Origin: JANMDS01 sp031430575
GTDB taxonomy: Bacteria; Pseudomonadota; Gammaproteobacteria; Burkholderiales; Casimicrobiaceae
Assembly: GCA_031430575.1 (NCBI GenBank)
Contig: JANPBT010000026.1
Span: 102,823 to 166,822, forward strand
Direction: 5' to 3'
DNA: 64,000 nucleotides
Shown: positions 26,695-35,038 of the stretch, in pieces
How positions within the stretch are numbered: position 1 is the stretch's first letter
How the letters are laid out: the number at the start of each line of letters is the position of its first letter
Notes under the pieces: generated by a model
What the model saw: the letters and a program-made list of their open reading frames with translations, nothing else
Databases searched by the model: none
What the model was told of the DNA's origin: nothing
Made by a program: the position numbers and the translations under genes

Positions 26695-27084
26695 GTGACC
26701 AGTGAGTTGGTGGCGTTACCTTTGGGCATGCCCGCATTGCGGGTTGTGCCCATGCCCGCTGATTCCAACCAGCACGGCGATGTGTTCGGCGGTTGGATCA
26801 TGGCGCAAGTCGATATTGCCGGTAGCATTCCCGCGAGTGTGCGAGCCAAGGGCCGGGTCGCAACGGTGGCCGTAAATTCGTTTGTGTTTAAGCAGCCAGT
26901 CGCAATCGGCGATTTAGTGAGCTTTTATGCTCGCATTGTGCGCGCGGGTAAGACTTCGGTGACCGTCGATGTCGAAGTTTTCGCGCAGCGTGATCCCGGC
27001 ACTGAAATGGCTCTAAAAGTCACCGAAGCCACCTTAACCTATGTCGCGATTGGTACAGACGGACGGCCGCGTGCGTTACCCTGA
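26695..27084 (+). CDS. Acyl-CoA thioesterase, YciA-like hotdog protein
   Basis: Small hotdog-fold thioesterase of 129 aa. The PMPADSNQHGDVFGGWIMAQ segment holds the catalytic Asp and the family N-x-x-G-D-x-x-G-G pattern, and VNSFVFKQPVAIGDLVSFYA follows. YciA hydrolyses many acyl-CoAs and so relieves CoA trapping. The GTG start comes 3 bp after the fadD stop, so translation is coupled. Position in the fad operon suggests it tunes acyl-CoA pools during fatty acid growth. Confidence 0.92.
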   Translation: MTSELVALPLGMPALRVVPMPADSNQHGDVFGGWIMAQVDIAGSIPASVRAKGRVATVAVNSFVFKQPVAIGDLVSFYARIVRAGKTSVTVDVEVFAQRDPGTEMALKVTEATLTYVAIGTDGRPRALP

Positions 27085-27175
27085 GCCAAATTAGCGCAAA
27101 CCCGTAGATTTACCCCCCGTTTTCGCGGTACATTCTTTAATACAAGTATTTTAATTATTCGTTTCAGGAGACAAC

Positions 27176-28558
27176 ATGCAATTTAAACCAACTTTATTGC
27201 GCGCCTCGATTTGCGCGGCGATCGCAACCTCGAGTGGCCTCGTTCACGCTGGCGGTTTCGGCCTTTCCGAGCAAAGCATTGCTGCCATTGGAATGGCCAA
27301 TGCCGGGGCTGCTGCGCAAGTCATGGATGACGCCAGCACCGTTTTTTATAATCCAGCCGGTATGTCGCGTCTGAGCAGCATCAACGTTGCCCAAGGCTTA
27401 CATCTCATCAAGCTTACCGCTAACTTCAAAAATCAAAATTCGGTCGGCGGCATTGGTCAAGTTCCGTTCACCAATTCGCCAGGGTCTGTTGGCGAGCCAA
27501 CCCCGCTCCCAACGCTTTTTGCAGCGATGCCGCTTAATAATCGCATCGCAATCGGTGTCGGCCTGAGCGCGCCGTTTGGCCTCAAAACCGAATACCAAGA
27601 TGGCTGGATTGGTCGTTATCAAGCGCTCATCTCGGACGTGCGCTCATACAATCTCAACCCGTCGATGTCCTTTAGGCTCAACGACCAGCTTTCGCTGGGA
27701 TTTGGCGTGAGCTTTATGAAGTTTCAAGCGGAACTGACCAATAACGTCAACTACACCGCGGTCGCCTTGCGCGGCCTTGCCGTACAAGGCGTACCTGCGG
27801 CGCAGATTGCGGCGTTAACGCCCGCATTGCTGGGTCGCGAAGGCGCGGTGCGCATCACCGGTAGCGATACCGCTTACGGCTTTAACCTCGGCGCGCTTTA
27901 TGAAGTCAATAAAGACACCCGCTTCGGTGTTGGCTACCGTTCCTCCATTAAGCAAAATTTGGCGGGCGTGGCGCAATTCACACGGCCCTCGACGACTGGC
28001 TTGCCTGCATCTATCGCAAGCACGATTGGCTTGATCCAAAACGTTGGTACGCCTGACGGTGACGTAACCGTTGCCGTTAAAACCCCGGCCTCACTTTCCG
28101 TTTCTGGCGTCACTAAAATTTCCCCGCGCGTCTCCGTGGCGGGTGATATTACGTGGACGCAGTGGAGCAGCATTCCGGGGCTCAGAATCGTGCGTTCAAC
28201 TGGGGTCGTGCTCAATAGCGTGGAATACGCATGGAAAGACACAACCCGCGTTTCTGTCGGCGCGAGTTACGACTACGGCAACGGCGTAACCGCGCGTGCA
28301 GGCGTAGCGTACGACCCGTCGGTGGTTGATGATGAGCATCGCACTGCGCGCTTGCCTGACAACAATCGCGTCTGGCTGTCGATGGGTGGCTCTTATCAGC
28401 TAAAACCCAATATGCGGGTTGATGCGGCATTTACCCATGTATTTGTGCAGCGCTCAAAGATTCAAGATAACCAATCCGCCACCGGCGCTGGCCTGATTCA
28501 CGGCACTTATGACGGTAATGTGAATATTCTGAGCGTTGGCGCAGTCATGACGTTTTAA
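27176..28558 (+). CDS. fadL: Outer membrane fatty acid transporter, FadL/OmpP1/TodX family
   Basis: Outer membrane beta-barrel of 460 aa that takes up long-chain fatty acids or other hydrophobic compounds. A signal peptide ends at VHAGG, and the mature N-terminus GFGLSEQSIAAIGMANAGAA is the hatch signature of FadL. ASTVFYNPAGMSRL follows, another family motif, and the C-terminus ends with the barrel strand NILSVGAVMTF, terminal Phe included. AGGAGA lies just before the ATG. A dispersed repeat at 27790-27808 is read as GVPAAQI in an extracellular-loop-like stretch. It lies 91 bp after the thioesterase, so it may have its own promoter. Confidence 0.95.
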   Translation: MQFKPTLLRASICAAIATSSGLVHAGGFGLSEQSIAAIGMANAGAAAQVMDDASTVFYNPAGMSRLSSINVAQGLHLIKLTANFKNQNSVGGIGQVPFTNSPGSVGEPTPLPTLFAAMPLNNRIAIGVGLSAPFGLKTEYQDGWIGRYQALISDVRSYNLNPSMSFRLNDQLSLGFGVSFMKFQAELTNNVNYTAVALRGLAVQGVPAAQIAALTPALLGREGAVRITGSDTAYGFNLGALYEVNKDTRFGVGYRSSIKQNLAGVAQFTRPSTTGLPASIASTIGLIQNVGTPDGDVTVAVKTPASLSVSGVTKISPRVSVAGDITWTQWSSIPGLRIVRSTGVVLNSVEYAWKDTTRVSVGASYDYGNGVTARAGVAYDPSVVDDEHRTARLPDNNRVWLSMGGSYQLKPNMRVDAAFTHVFVQRSKIQDNQSATGAGLIHGTYDGNVNILSVGAVMTF

Positions 28559-28573
28559 CGGGCGTCTGTCGCC

Positions 28574-28616
28574 TAAAAGCCCGCAGCGCACGTTATCGAA
28601 GCTGTGGGCTTTTTCA
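28574..28616 (+). terminator. Terminator after fadL
   Basis: AAAAGCCCGCAGC pairs with GCTGTGGGCTTTTT and ends in a T run, 16 bp past the fadL stop. It marks the end of the fad operon. Confidence 0.85.
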
Positions 28617-28633
28617 TTTTTGGAGAATAAATC

Positions 28634-29203
28634 ATGGTACTGAAAACATTTTTTGTCAGCGCTGCCATTGCGCTGTCGTTTCCCGCGTTTGCCGCAGTTG
28701 AAGTCGCGGGCGTGAAATTTGAAGATCAAGCGTCGGTCGCAGGCCAAGAGCTTGTGCTCAATGGTGCAGGCGTGCGTACGCGTGTTTTCATCAAAGTCTA
28801 CGCCGCTGGGCTTTATGGTGCGCAAAAATCAAGTAACGCGGCGACGATAATTGGCGCGAAAACCCATCGCCGCATGCAATTATCAATGTTGCGCGACGTC
28901 GGCGCGGATCAATTTACCGATGCGCTTAAAGATGGCATCGACAACAACACCCCGCAAGCTGAGCTCGATGCCATCAAGGGCGAGACCGAGCAATTGCTTA
29001 ATATCATGCGCGGCTTAAAAGAAGCGAAATCAGGGCAAGTGATCGCGCTTGATTTTTCTGCCGATGGCAAGACGACTGTATCGGTCAATGGCGCCGCCCG
29101 CGGCAGCGTGGCCAGCGAGCCACTGCAGCGGGCGCTGCTTAAGATTTGGCTTGGTGAAAAACCGATTCAAAATGATCTTAAGCGCGCATTGCTTGGGCAA
29201 TAG
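28634..29203 (+). CDS. Exported chalcone-isomerase-fold protein
   Basis: Protein of 189 aa with a signal peptide ending FPAFAAVE. The mature part has the chalcone isomerase-like pattern VEVAGVKFEDQASVAGQELV, GVRTRVFIKVYAAGLYG, and MLRDVGADQFTDALKDGI. In bacteria this fold is not linked to flavonoids; relatives in plants bind fatty acids. Location directly after FadL supports a periplasmic lipid-related role, which is an inference. The start codon has GGAG upstream. It is probably cotranscribed with the DUF6352 gene, 3 bp downstream. Confidence 0.88.
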   Translation: MVLKTFFVSAAIALSFPAFAAVEVAGVKFEDQASVAGQELVLNGAGVRTRVFIKVYAAGLYGAQKSSNAATIIGAKTHRRMQLSMLRDVGADQFTDALKDGIDNNTPQAELDAIKGETEQLLNIMRGLKEAKSGQVIALDFSADGKTTVSVNGAARGSVASEPLQRALLKIWLGEKPIQNDLKRALLGQ

Positions 29204-29206
29204 TCG

Positions 29207-30226
29207 TTGAATACCCGCGATTTTTGGAGCAATAGCGGCTACCGATTGCTCTCGAAATCCGATGCGGGCTCACTGACCGTAACCGATGATTTTTTGCGCT
29301 TGTTACTCTCGCGGCCAGAGCTCGCGCCCGTGCCTGAAAGCTGCGATGCTGAGTTAAAGCTGCATGATGCGCTGATGAGCGCGCCGCGGTCGCAACTACC
29401 TGCGGCGCAGCTTTTATTAATTCGCGATGTTGATGCGCAAGAAAATTACCGCATCTTTTCGCGCTTTCGGGATCGTCTGCTGGCAGCGCCATCCGTGCAG
29501 GCTGCTTATGCGGGGCTTTTTCAGGGCAGCGGCGTCGATGTGCCTCCCGTATTCGTCTTTCACCTGACCCAAATTTTGTTGCGACACATTTTGGGCGATG
29601 GTGCAGATCCAATGGAAGCACGGATGGCCGAGTGCCTATTTCGCACTCAACGCGTGACGATTTTGGAAGATGGCGGCGTGATGGCCGCCGATGCCGAGAC
29701 GATCGATACCTTCGCGCAGACGGGTGGCTTTGGCTCGCTGGGCGAGATGCTTAAAAAGCAAAATACACCGATGCGAAGCATCGATCTCGACGTGCTCAAT
29801 CCCGAGACTGCCGAGCAGTATTGGCAGCGCGATGAGCGCTTCGATCTTGCGGTGAGTTTGAATCGTGGGCAGCCCGCGCTTGAAGCGCTTTGCCGCGTGC
29901 TCGAGAAATGGGTCGCGCATTTTCTCCATGTTGACGTCACCATCAAGCATAAGCGCGAGATCGATGATCGACGCTGGTCTTGGCATGTGGGTCTCGATGC
30001 AGAAGCGACTACCATCTTGAATGATCTTTACAACAATCATCCCGTCGACGAAGCGCGGATGGCGCGATTGCTCTGCTTATTTGAGCTCACCTTTAAAAAT
30101 CCGGCTGAAATGCGCGCTACGCTGGCCGGGAAGCCCGTCTATCTGGCGATGGCGATTGATGCAGCAGGGTTGCTTAAACTCAAACCTCAAAATTTATTGC
30201 TCAATTTGCCTTTGGCGCGCGCTTGA
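29207..30226 (+). CDS. DUF6352 family protein
   Basis: Protein of 339 aa with a TTG start 3 bp after the preceding stop. The opening NTRDFWSNSGYRLLSKSDAG and LTVTDDFLRLLLSRPELAPV match what I recall of the DUF6352 family, which is common in Burkholderiales and has no known function. A helical, His- and Glu-rich middle part includes FHLTQILLRHILGDGADPMEARMAE, quoted here as two short pieces FHLTQILLRHIL and ADPMEARMAECLF. No membrane segment is evident, so it is likely cytoplasmic. A dispersed repeat at 29397-29413 is read as LPAAQLL. Confidence 0.75.
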   Translation: MNTRDFWSNSGYRLLSKSDAGSLTVTDDFLRLLLSRPELAPVPESCDAELKLHDALMSAPRSQLPAAQLLLIRDVDAQENYRIFSRFRDRLLAAPSVQAAYAGLFQGSGVDVPPVFVFHLTQILLRHILGDGADPMEARMAECLFRTQRVTILEDGGVMAADAETIDTFAQTGGFGSLGEMLKKQNTPMRSIDLDVLNPETAEQYWQRDERFDLAVSLNRGQPALEALCRVLEKWVAHFLHVDVTIKHKREIDDRRWSWHVGLDAEATTILNDLYNNHPVDEARMARLLCLFELTFKNPAEMRATLAGKPVYLAMAIDAAGLLKLKPQNLLLNLPLARA

Positions 30227-30265
30227 AAAAGTATGGTGCAGTGCACAATACGCGATCTGGCGAGA

Positions 30266-30285
30266 AAACTGCGCCGCAGGTATTA
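30266..30285 (-). repeat. Dispersed repeat before kup
   Basis: A reverse-orientation copy fills much of the 70 bp between the DUF6352 gene and kup and ends 11 bp before the kup start codon. Confidence 0.95.
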
Positions 30286-30296
30286 GCTAAAAAAAC

Positions 30297-32171
30297 GTGA
30301 GTTCAACTAAAAATACTTCAATTGTCGCGCTTGCCGTGAGCGCTATGGGCGTTGTCTTCGGCGATATTGGCACCAGCCCGCTCTATACGATGAACGAGGT
30401 GTTTTTCCCCGGGCATGGCACGGGGCTCGCGGTCACGCCCGACAACGTGCTCGGGATCTGCTCGATGGCGCTCTGGTCAATATTGATCGTCGTTGCCTTG
30501 AAGTATGCGGTCTTTATTTTGCGCGCAGATAATGAAGGCGAGGGCGGCACGATGGCGCTGCACGCGCTCGCATTGCGCGCAACGCAATCAGCAAAATCCC
30601 GTCGCGCGCTCACGTTGCTCTCGGTTTTCGGGGTTGCGCTTTTCTTTGCAGATTCTGCGATCACACCCGCGATGTCGCTGCTCTCTGCAGCGGAAGGGCT
30701 CAACGTGATCTCGCCTAAGTTTGAGCACTTCGTCGTGCCGTTTGCCGTCGTCATCCTCGCTCCGCTTTTCTATTTTCAGAAATTTGGTACGGGCAAAGTA
30801 TCCGCTTTTTTTGGCCCGATCATGGCGATCTGGTTTATTTATCTTGGCGTTTCGGGTGTTTTTCATATCATTTCTGCGCCGCAGGTATTAGCGGCTTTAT
30901 CGCCTTGGTATGCCGTTAAATTTCTCGCTACCCATGGCTGGCTTTCGATTATTGTCATGGGTTCCGTCGTGCTCGCGATCACGGGCGCTGAAGCGCTTTA
31001 TGCCGATATGGGCCACTTCGGGCGCAACCCGATCCGCGTTGCTTGGTTTGTATTTGTAATGCCCATGCTGATTCTCAATTATTTCGGGCAGGGCGCGATG
31101 CTCATGGTCAATCCGACCAAGCGCCATATGTTTTTCTCGCAAGTGCCCGAGGGCTGGCCCCAGATTTTGCTCGTGATCCTCGCCACGCTCGCGGCGATCA
31201 TTGCCTCGCAAGCGGTGATCTCAGGCGCATTCTCAATCGCCCGGCAGGCCATGCAATTTGGCTTCGCACCGCGGATGACGATCGTGCATACCTCCCACCA
31301 TGCGGAAGGTCAGATTTATTTGCCGGGCGTGAATTGGGTGCTTTGCGCACTCGTTCTTTTTATCGTATTGACTTTCCGCTCTTCGACCAATCTTGGTGCG
31401 GCCTATGGCTTAGCCGTCACCGGCTCGATGCTGATTGATACGATTCTCTTTTTAGTCGTCGCCCATGGCATCTGGAAATGGTCCTTGCCAACGACCATCG
31501 CGCTTGGCGGCCTCTTTCTCATCGTTGATCTCGGCTATTTTTTCGCTAACGCCATCAAAATTCCGGCGGGCGGCTGGTTTCCGTTGGTGGTTGGCATCAT
31601 CCTGTTTACGCTGATGACGACGTGGGGTCGGGGTCGTAAATTGCTCGCCGATCAGCGCCGCACCTCTGCGATGCCACTTGCACCGATGGTTGAGAGCTTA
31701 TGCGCCGACGCTAAGCGCGTGCCCGGCACAGCGGTGTTTATGACTTCGTCGCCCGAAGATATGCCTGCTGCGATGCTGCACAATTTGAAGCACAACAAAG
31801 TGCTGCATGAGCGCAACGTGATGCTCAACGTGCACTTCGCCGATGTGCCGCTCGTGCCGCGCGAAGGCCGCTTAGAAATCGCTAACCTCGGACACGGATT
31901 TTTTTGCGTTATCGTGCATTATGGGTTTATGAATACGCCCAATATTCCAAAAGCGCTCGCCAACGCTGAAGCGCTCGGACTTTACTTCGATATGATGGAT
32001 ACGAGCTTTTTCGTCTCTCGCGAAACACTCATGCCGCGCTCTACCCCAGCCTTTGCCCTTTGGCGGCAGCGCATCTTTGTGTGGATGTCGCGCAATGCCC
32101 AGTCGGCGACGACTTACTTCCGTATTCCGTCCAATCGGGTGTTGGAGCTGGGCGCGCAAATTCGGTTGTAA
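30297..32171 (+). CDS. kup: Low-affinity potassium uptake protein Kup
   Basis: Inner membrane K+/H+ symporter of 624 aa with about 12 membrane segments over the first 440 residues and a cytoplasmic tail. The N-terminal LAVSAMGVVFGDIGTSPLYT is the Kup signature, and the EGEGGTMALHALA and SQAVISGAFSIARQAMQFGF segments are also conserved. The GTG start fits the family N-terminus. A dispersed repeat at 30871-30890 is read as SAPQVLAAL in a loop. An inverted repeat pair follows the stop. Confidence 0.96.
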   Translation: MSSTKNTSIVALAVSAMGVVFGDIGTSPLYTMNEVFFPGHGTGLAVTPDNVLGICSMALWSILIVVALKYAVFILRADNEGEGGTMALHALALRATQSAKSRRALTLLSVFGVALFFADSAITPAMSLLSAAEGLNVISPKFEHFVVPFAVVILAPLFYFQKFGTGKVSAFFGPIMAIWFIYLGVSGVFHIISAPQVLAALSPWYAVKFLATHGWLSIIVMGSVVLAITGAEALYADMGHFGRNPIRVAWFVFVMPMLILNYFGQGAMLMVNPTKRHMFFSQVPEGWPQILLVILATLAAIIASQAVISGAFSIARQAMQFGFAPRMTIVHTSHHAEGQIYLPGVNWVLCALVLFIVLTFRSSTNLGAAYGLAVTGSMLIDTILFLVVAHGIWKWSLPTTIALGGLFLIVDLGYFFANAIKIPAGGWFPLVVGIILFTLMTTWGRGRKLLADQRRTSAMPLAPMVESLCADAKRVPGTAVFMTSSPEDMPAAMLHNLKHNKVLHERNVMLNVHFADVPLVPREGRLEIANLGHGFFCVIVHYGFMNTPNIPKALANAEALGLYFDMMDTSFFVSRETLMPRSTPAFALWRQRIFVWMSRNAQSATTYFRIPSNRVLELGAQIRL

Positions 32172-32181
32172 GAAATCGCTC

Positions 32182-32236
32182 ATACCTGCGGCGCAGATTT
32201 GTGCTTTTTTTAAGCCCAAATCTGCGCCGCAGGTAT
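32182..32236. repeat. Inverted repeat pair between convergent kup and MFS genes
   Basis: Full copies at 32182-32200 and 32218-32236 form a perfect 19 bp stem with a 17-base loop that contains seven T. The pair occupies nearly all of the gap between the two convergent genes and could stop transcription from both sides. Confidence 0.93.
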
Positions 32237-32252
32237 TCATCAAAAATACCGT

Positions 32253-33530
32253 TTACTGTGCTTTCTTTGGCAGCGCGCGGATTGCCATGAGCGGGCGCAG
32301 GCGTAGCGCAAAAATCCATAATATAAATCCGCCTACCGCGCTTACGATAATCGTCGTGCGCTCACTCGATGCTTGCGCAATCGCGCCGCCGAGCAGTGAG
32401 CCCACCGGCGCACCCGCGATGATGAGAAAGCGCATCGTGCTGGTCATGCGCCCGAGCAGGTGCTCCGGCGTGACGGCTTGCCGCAGCGATAGAAAGTGAA
32501 TGAACAGCAGCGCTGCGCCAAAGCCGAAAAAAAACATCCCAAGCGCGAAGCTCGCGTATCCCCAGGCCGTGCCCGCCTGAGCACTGGCAAAGCAGGCCCA
32601 AGCCATCGCAGTCGAGAGCACGGCATGGGCAATGCAACGGCCAATGCCAAAGCGCTTACCCAGCGCTTCGCCTTGCGCCGAGGCCAAGAGGCTGCCCACA
32701 CCGAAAAAGGTGTAAAGCGCGCCCAGTGTGCCAGCACTAAAGCCGAGCGTGCGCGTTGCAAAAAGCACCAATACGGTGTGGTACATCAAGTGAAATACTT
32801 GCCATGATCCGACGACTAACGCCGATAGCCGCAACACGGGCGTATTCCAAACGAAGCGCAATCCTTCGCGGGCAGAAGCGTGCCATGATTGCGTCTTTGA
32901 GGCGTTGAGATGGGCAGTCTCAACCACTTCAATCTTACGCAATAAAAGCACCGAGAAGCCGAACGCTAAAGCATCGATCAAAAGCGCAATTGGCGCAGTG
33001 AGCGCTTGGATGAGTAAGCCCGCGAGCGCAGGCCCACCCACCTCGGCAAACGACTGCGCCAGCGCGTTTTTGCTATGGGCTTCCACCAATTTCTCACGGG
33101 GCACGATCTGCGTGAGCAAAATCTGCGCCGCGCCGCCACAAACAACATGCAAGCAGCCGACGATAAAGCCTGTTGCGTAAAGCCAGCCCATCGTCAATTT
33201 CTGCATCCATGCTGCCGCTGCAATCGAGAGCAGCGCAACGGCGAAAATGATCTCACCCCAGACCACAATCGGCAGCTTGCGCGAGCGATCAAGCCAGACT
33301 CCCGCCGGCAGTGAGATCAGTGCGAACGGCAATAACTCTAAGGCCGTGAGCGCGCCCATTTGCATTGGCGTCGCGTTGAGCATCGTCGCTGCGGTGAGCG
33401 GCAAGGCGAGCATCGTCACCTGCCCGCCGAGCGAAGTAATACTCATCGACGACCACAGCCGCAGGTAGTTTTTGTCTGCCCATAAGCCCATTTCTGGGAG
33501 GAACGGTAATCTTTTTAAGAGTGACAACAT
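32253..33530 (-). CDS. MFS transporter, EntS/MFS_3-like exporter
   Basis: Inner membrane protein of 425 aa with 12 predicted hydrophobic segments in two halves. The start region NYLRLWSSMSITSLGGQVTM, the LPAGVWLDRSRKLPIVVW loop 2-3 motif, and VCGGAAQILLTQIVPREKLVEA are typical of the enterobactin-exporter-like MFS_3 group, which pumps out drugs or small metabolites. A C-terminal half motif, TPEHLLGRMTSTMRF, is also usual. The substrate cannot be named. The GNAT gene is upstream on the same strand with a 326 bp gap. Confidence 0.9.
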   Translation of the reverse strand: MLSLLKRLPFLPEMGLWADKNYLRLWSSMSITSLGGQVTMLALPLTAATMLNATPMQMGALTALELLPFALISLPAGVWLDRSRKLPIVVWGEIIFAVALLSIAAAAWMQKLTMGWLYATGFIVGCLHVVCGGAAQILLTQIVPREKLVEAHSKNALAQSFAEVGGPALAGLLIQALTAPIALLIDALAFGFSVLLLRKIEVVETAHLNASKTQSWHASAREGLRFVWNTPVLRLSALVVGSWQVFHLMYHTVLVLFATRTLGFSAGTLGALYTFFGVGSLLASAQGEALGKRFGIGRCIAHAVLSTAMAWACFASAQAGTAWGYASFALGMFFFGFGAALLFIHFLSLRQAVTPEHLLGRMTSTMRFLIIAGAPVGSLLGGAIAQASSERTTIIVSAVGGFILWIFALRLRPLMAIRALPKKAQ

Positions 33531-33856
33531 CGGAAATCCTTATGCCTTTGCGTGGATCGCACGCACAAGCAAACGGTAAAAACGCGAAGTCTCATGACGG
33601 AATACGCCATTTGGCTTCATAAAAATCGGGATTGGAGTTTGGATTGCACGCCGCCACCGATTAAAAAAAACATCGGCGGGAAGTGCGCTGCCGATGCGCT
33701 AGGGAGCGGTCGCTACAGGGGAGATGACCCGCGCGCTCGCCCATGCCGAACCACCGCACGGTTTGCCGTGCAGCGCTGCGGTCAGAGAGAGATTTCGCGA
33801 ATTCATGATTGAACTTTCATTAAATTACCACCCAAGTGTAAGCTGGGAAGCGTGAT
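33531..33856. other. Intergenic stretch without a gene
   Basis: No credible reading frame is seen. A small hairpin GCACGG-TTTG-CCGTGC lies at about 33756-33771. No dispersed repeat is present. It presumably holds the MFS promoter. Confidence 0.5.
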
Positions 33857-35032
33857 TTACGCAACTCCTGCCTTGGTTTCTACGTATTTTGGGTGAGACA
33901 AAAGTGCCGACAACGGCTGCGCCATGATGACTTCTGTGCCATCTAATTCGCCCGTTTCGGTAAAGCCTAAGCGCTTATAAAACGGCGAGGCATTGCCCTC
34001 GCGCGGCACATAAGATAGCGTGATCTGCGTGAGCCCAGTGCGCGATGTCGCGTAGCGGGCGATTTCCATCATCGCAGCCTCGCCGAAGCCTTTGCCTTGA
34101 TGTTGCAGATCAATCATGATCCGCCAGAGATTTAGCGCGTCGGGCGCAGCGTCGTCTTTTTGGGCTTGCGCGGGATCTATTGTTGGATCGTAAAGCATCA
34201 AAAATCCGACCGCAGTTTCGCCCGCGTAGATCGCCCGCGGCACTGCATTGGGCTGCACATAGGCTTGCGCAATCGAGAAGCTATTTTGGGCGACCATATG
34301 CTCGCCGTTCGCGCCCGGATTCAAGCAGCAAACGGCGCGCACGTTTTCGGAATCCAGCAAACGCAACGAAATCTGCGTCGCAGGTAGTGCTGAAGTTGGT
34401 GATACCTGCGGCGCAGATTTGTCAGACTCTGCCTGCAAAAGTCGCGCTTCAAGCTTTGCTTTGCAAGCAGGCCAATCGGCGGCGAGCATGCTGTACATCA
34501 CCGTATCGCGCACGCTACCATCGCGGCGCAGGGCATGATGCCGGATCACGCCATCGCGCTTTGCGCCCAGCCGCTCGATTGCCCGCTGCGAGGCGAGGTT
34601 GAAATTATCTGTGCGCCAGCCCACGACGGGGCAATGCAAAGTCTCGAATGCATGCGCCATCAGCAGAAGTTTGCAAGTGGTATTGACATGCGTGCGCTGC
34701 GTCCGCTTGGCATACCAAGTGTAGCCGATCTCCACGCGTTTGACCGCTGCAATCATGTCGTGATAACTGGTTGAGCCGATCACAGTCTCGCTTGCAATTT
34801 CAATCACCGCAAAGGCCAAGCGCGTGCCCTGCGTGCGCTGGGCTAACGCAGTCTCAATGTAAGCGCGCGTTTGCGCGGGTTCGGGCACGCTCGTGACCCG
34901 AATCTGCCAAAGCGCGCCATCAGCGGCCGCAGCGCGCAAGCCCGCTTCGTGGGCCAGCGTCAGCGGCTCAAGGCGAATGCCGTCGCGGCAAAGCGTAACG
35001 TGTGCAGGCCAGAGCGCGGGAGAGGCTAGCAT
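33857..35032 (-). CDS. Tandem GNAT acetyltransferase (two fused domains)
   Basis: Protein of 391 aa with two GNAT N-acetyltransferase domains. The first (about 15-190) is RimJ/RimL-like: GIRLEPLTLAHEAGLRAA, GSTSYHDMI, and FNLASQRAIERLGAKRDGV. The second (about 220-375) contains the acetyl-CoA binding DLQHQGKGFGEAAMMEIAR and FYKRLGFTETGEL. They are joined by a short linker, SAPQVSPTSALPATQIS, written by an inverted pair of dispersed repeats at 34369-34420. Substrates are unknown; the first domain suggests a ribosomal-protein or small-molecule N-acetylase. It overlaps nothing and lies 6 bp downstream of the ABC binding-protein gene's stop on the opposite side. Confidence 0.88.
   Translation of the reverse strand: MLASPALWPAHVTLCRDGIRLEPLTLAHEAGLRAAAADGALWQIRVTSVPEPAQTRAYIETALAQRTQGTRLAFAVIEIASETVIGSTSYHDMIAAVKRVEIGYTWYAKRTQRTHVNTTCKLLLMAHAFETLHCPVVGWRTDNFNLASQRAIERLGAKRDGVIRHHALRRDGSVRDTVMYSMLAADWPACKAKLEARLLQAESDKSAPQVSPTSALPATQISLRLLDSENVRAVCCLNPGANGEHMVAQNSFSIAQAYVQPNAVPRAIYAGETAVGFLMLYDPTIDPAQAQKDDAAPDALNLWRIMIDLQHQGKGFGEAAMMEIARYATSRTGLTQITLSYVPREGNASPFYKRLGFTETGELDGTEVIMAQPLSALLSHPKYVETKAGVA
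34369..34420. repeat. Inverted repeat pair inside the GNAT fusion gene
   Basis: A copy with one changed base at 34369-34387 faces a full copy at 34402-34420. They lie exactly at the joint of the two acetyltransferase domains. Confidence 0.9.
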
Positions 35033-35038
35033 CGTGGC

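Noticed and set aside
33117..33135. Further copy of the dispersed repeat in the MFS gene
   Set aside because: Only ATCTGCGCCGC matches; the right arm of the palindrome is missing.
33552..33812. 86-codon plus-strand frame between the MFS and GNAT genes
   Set aside because: No ribosome site, no recognisable domain and a low-complexity composition; treated as non-coding.
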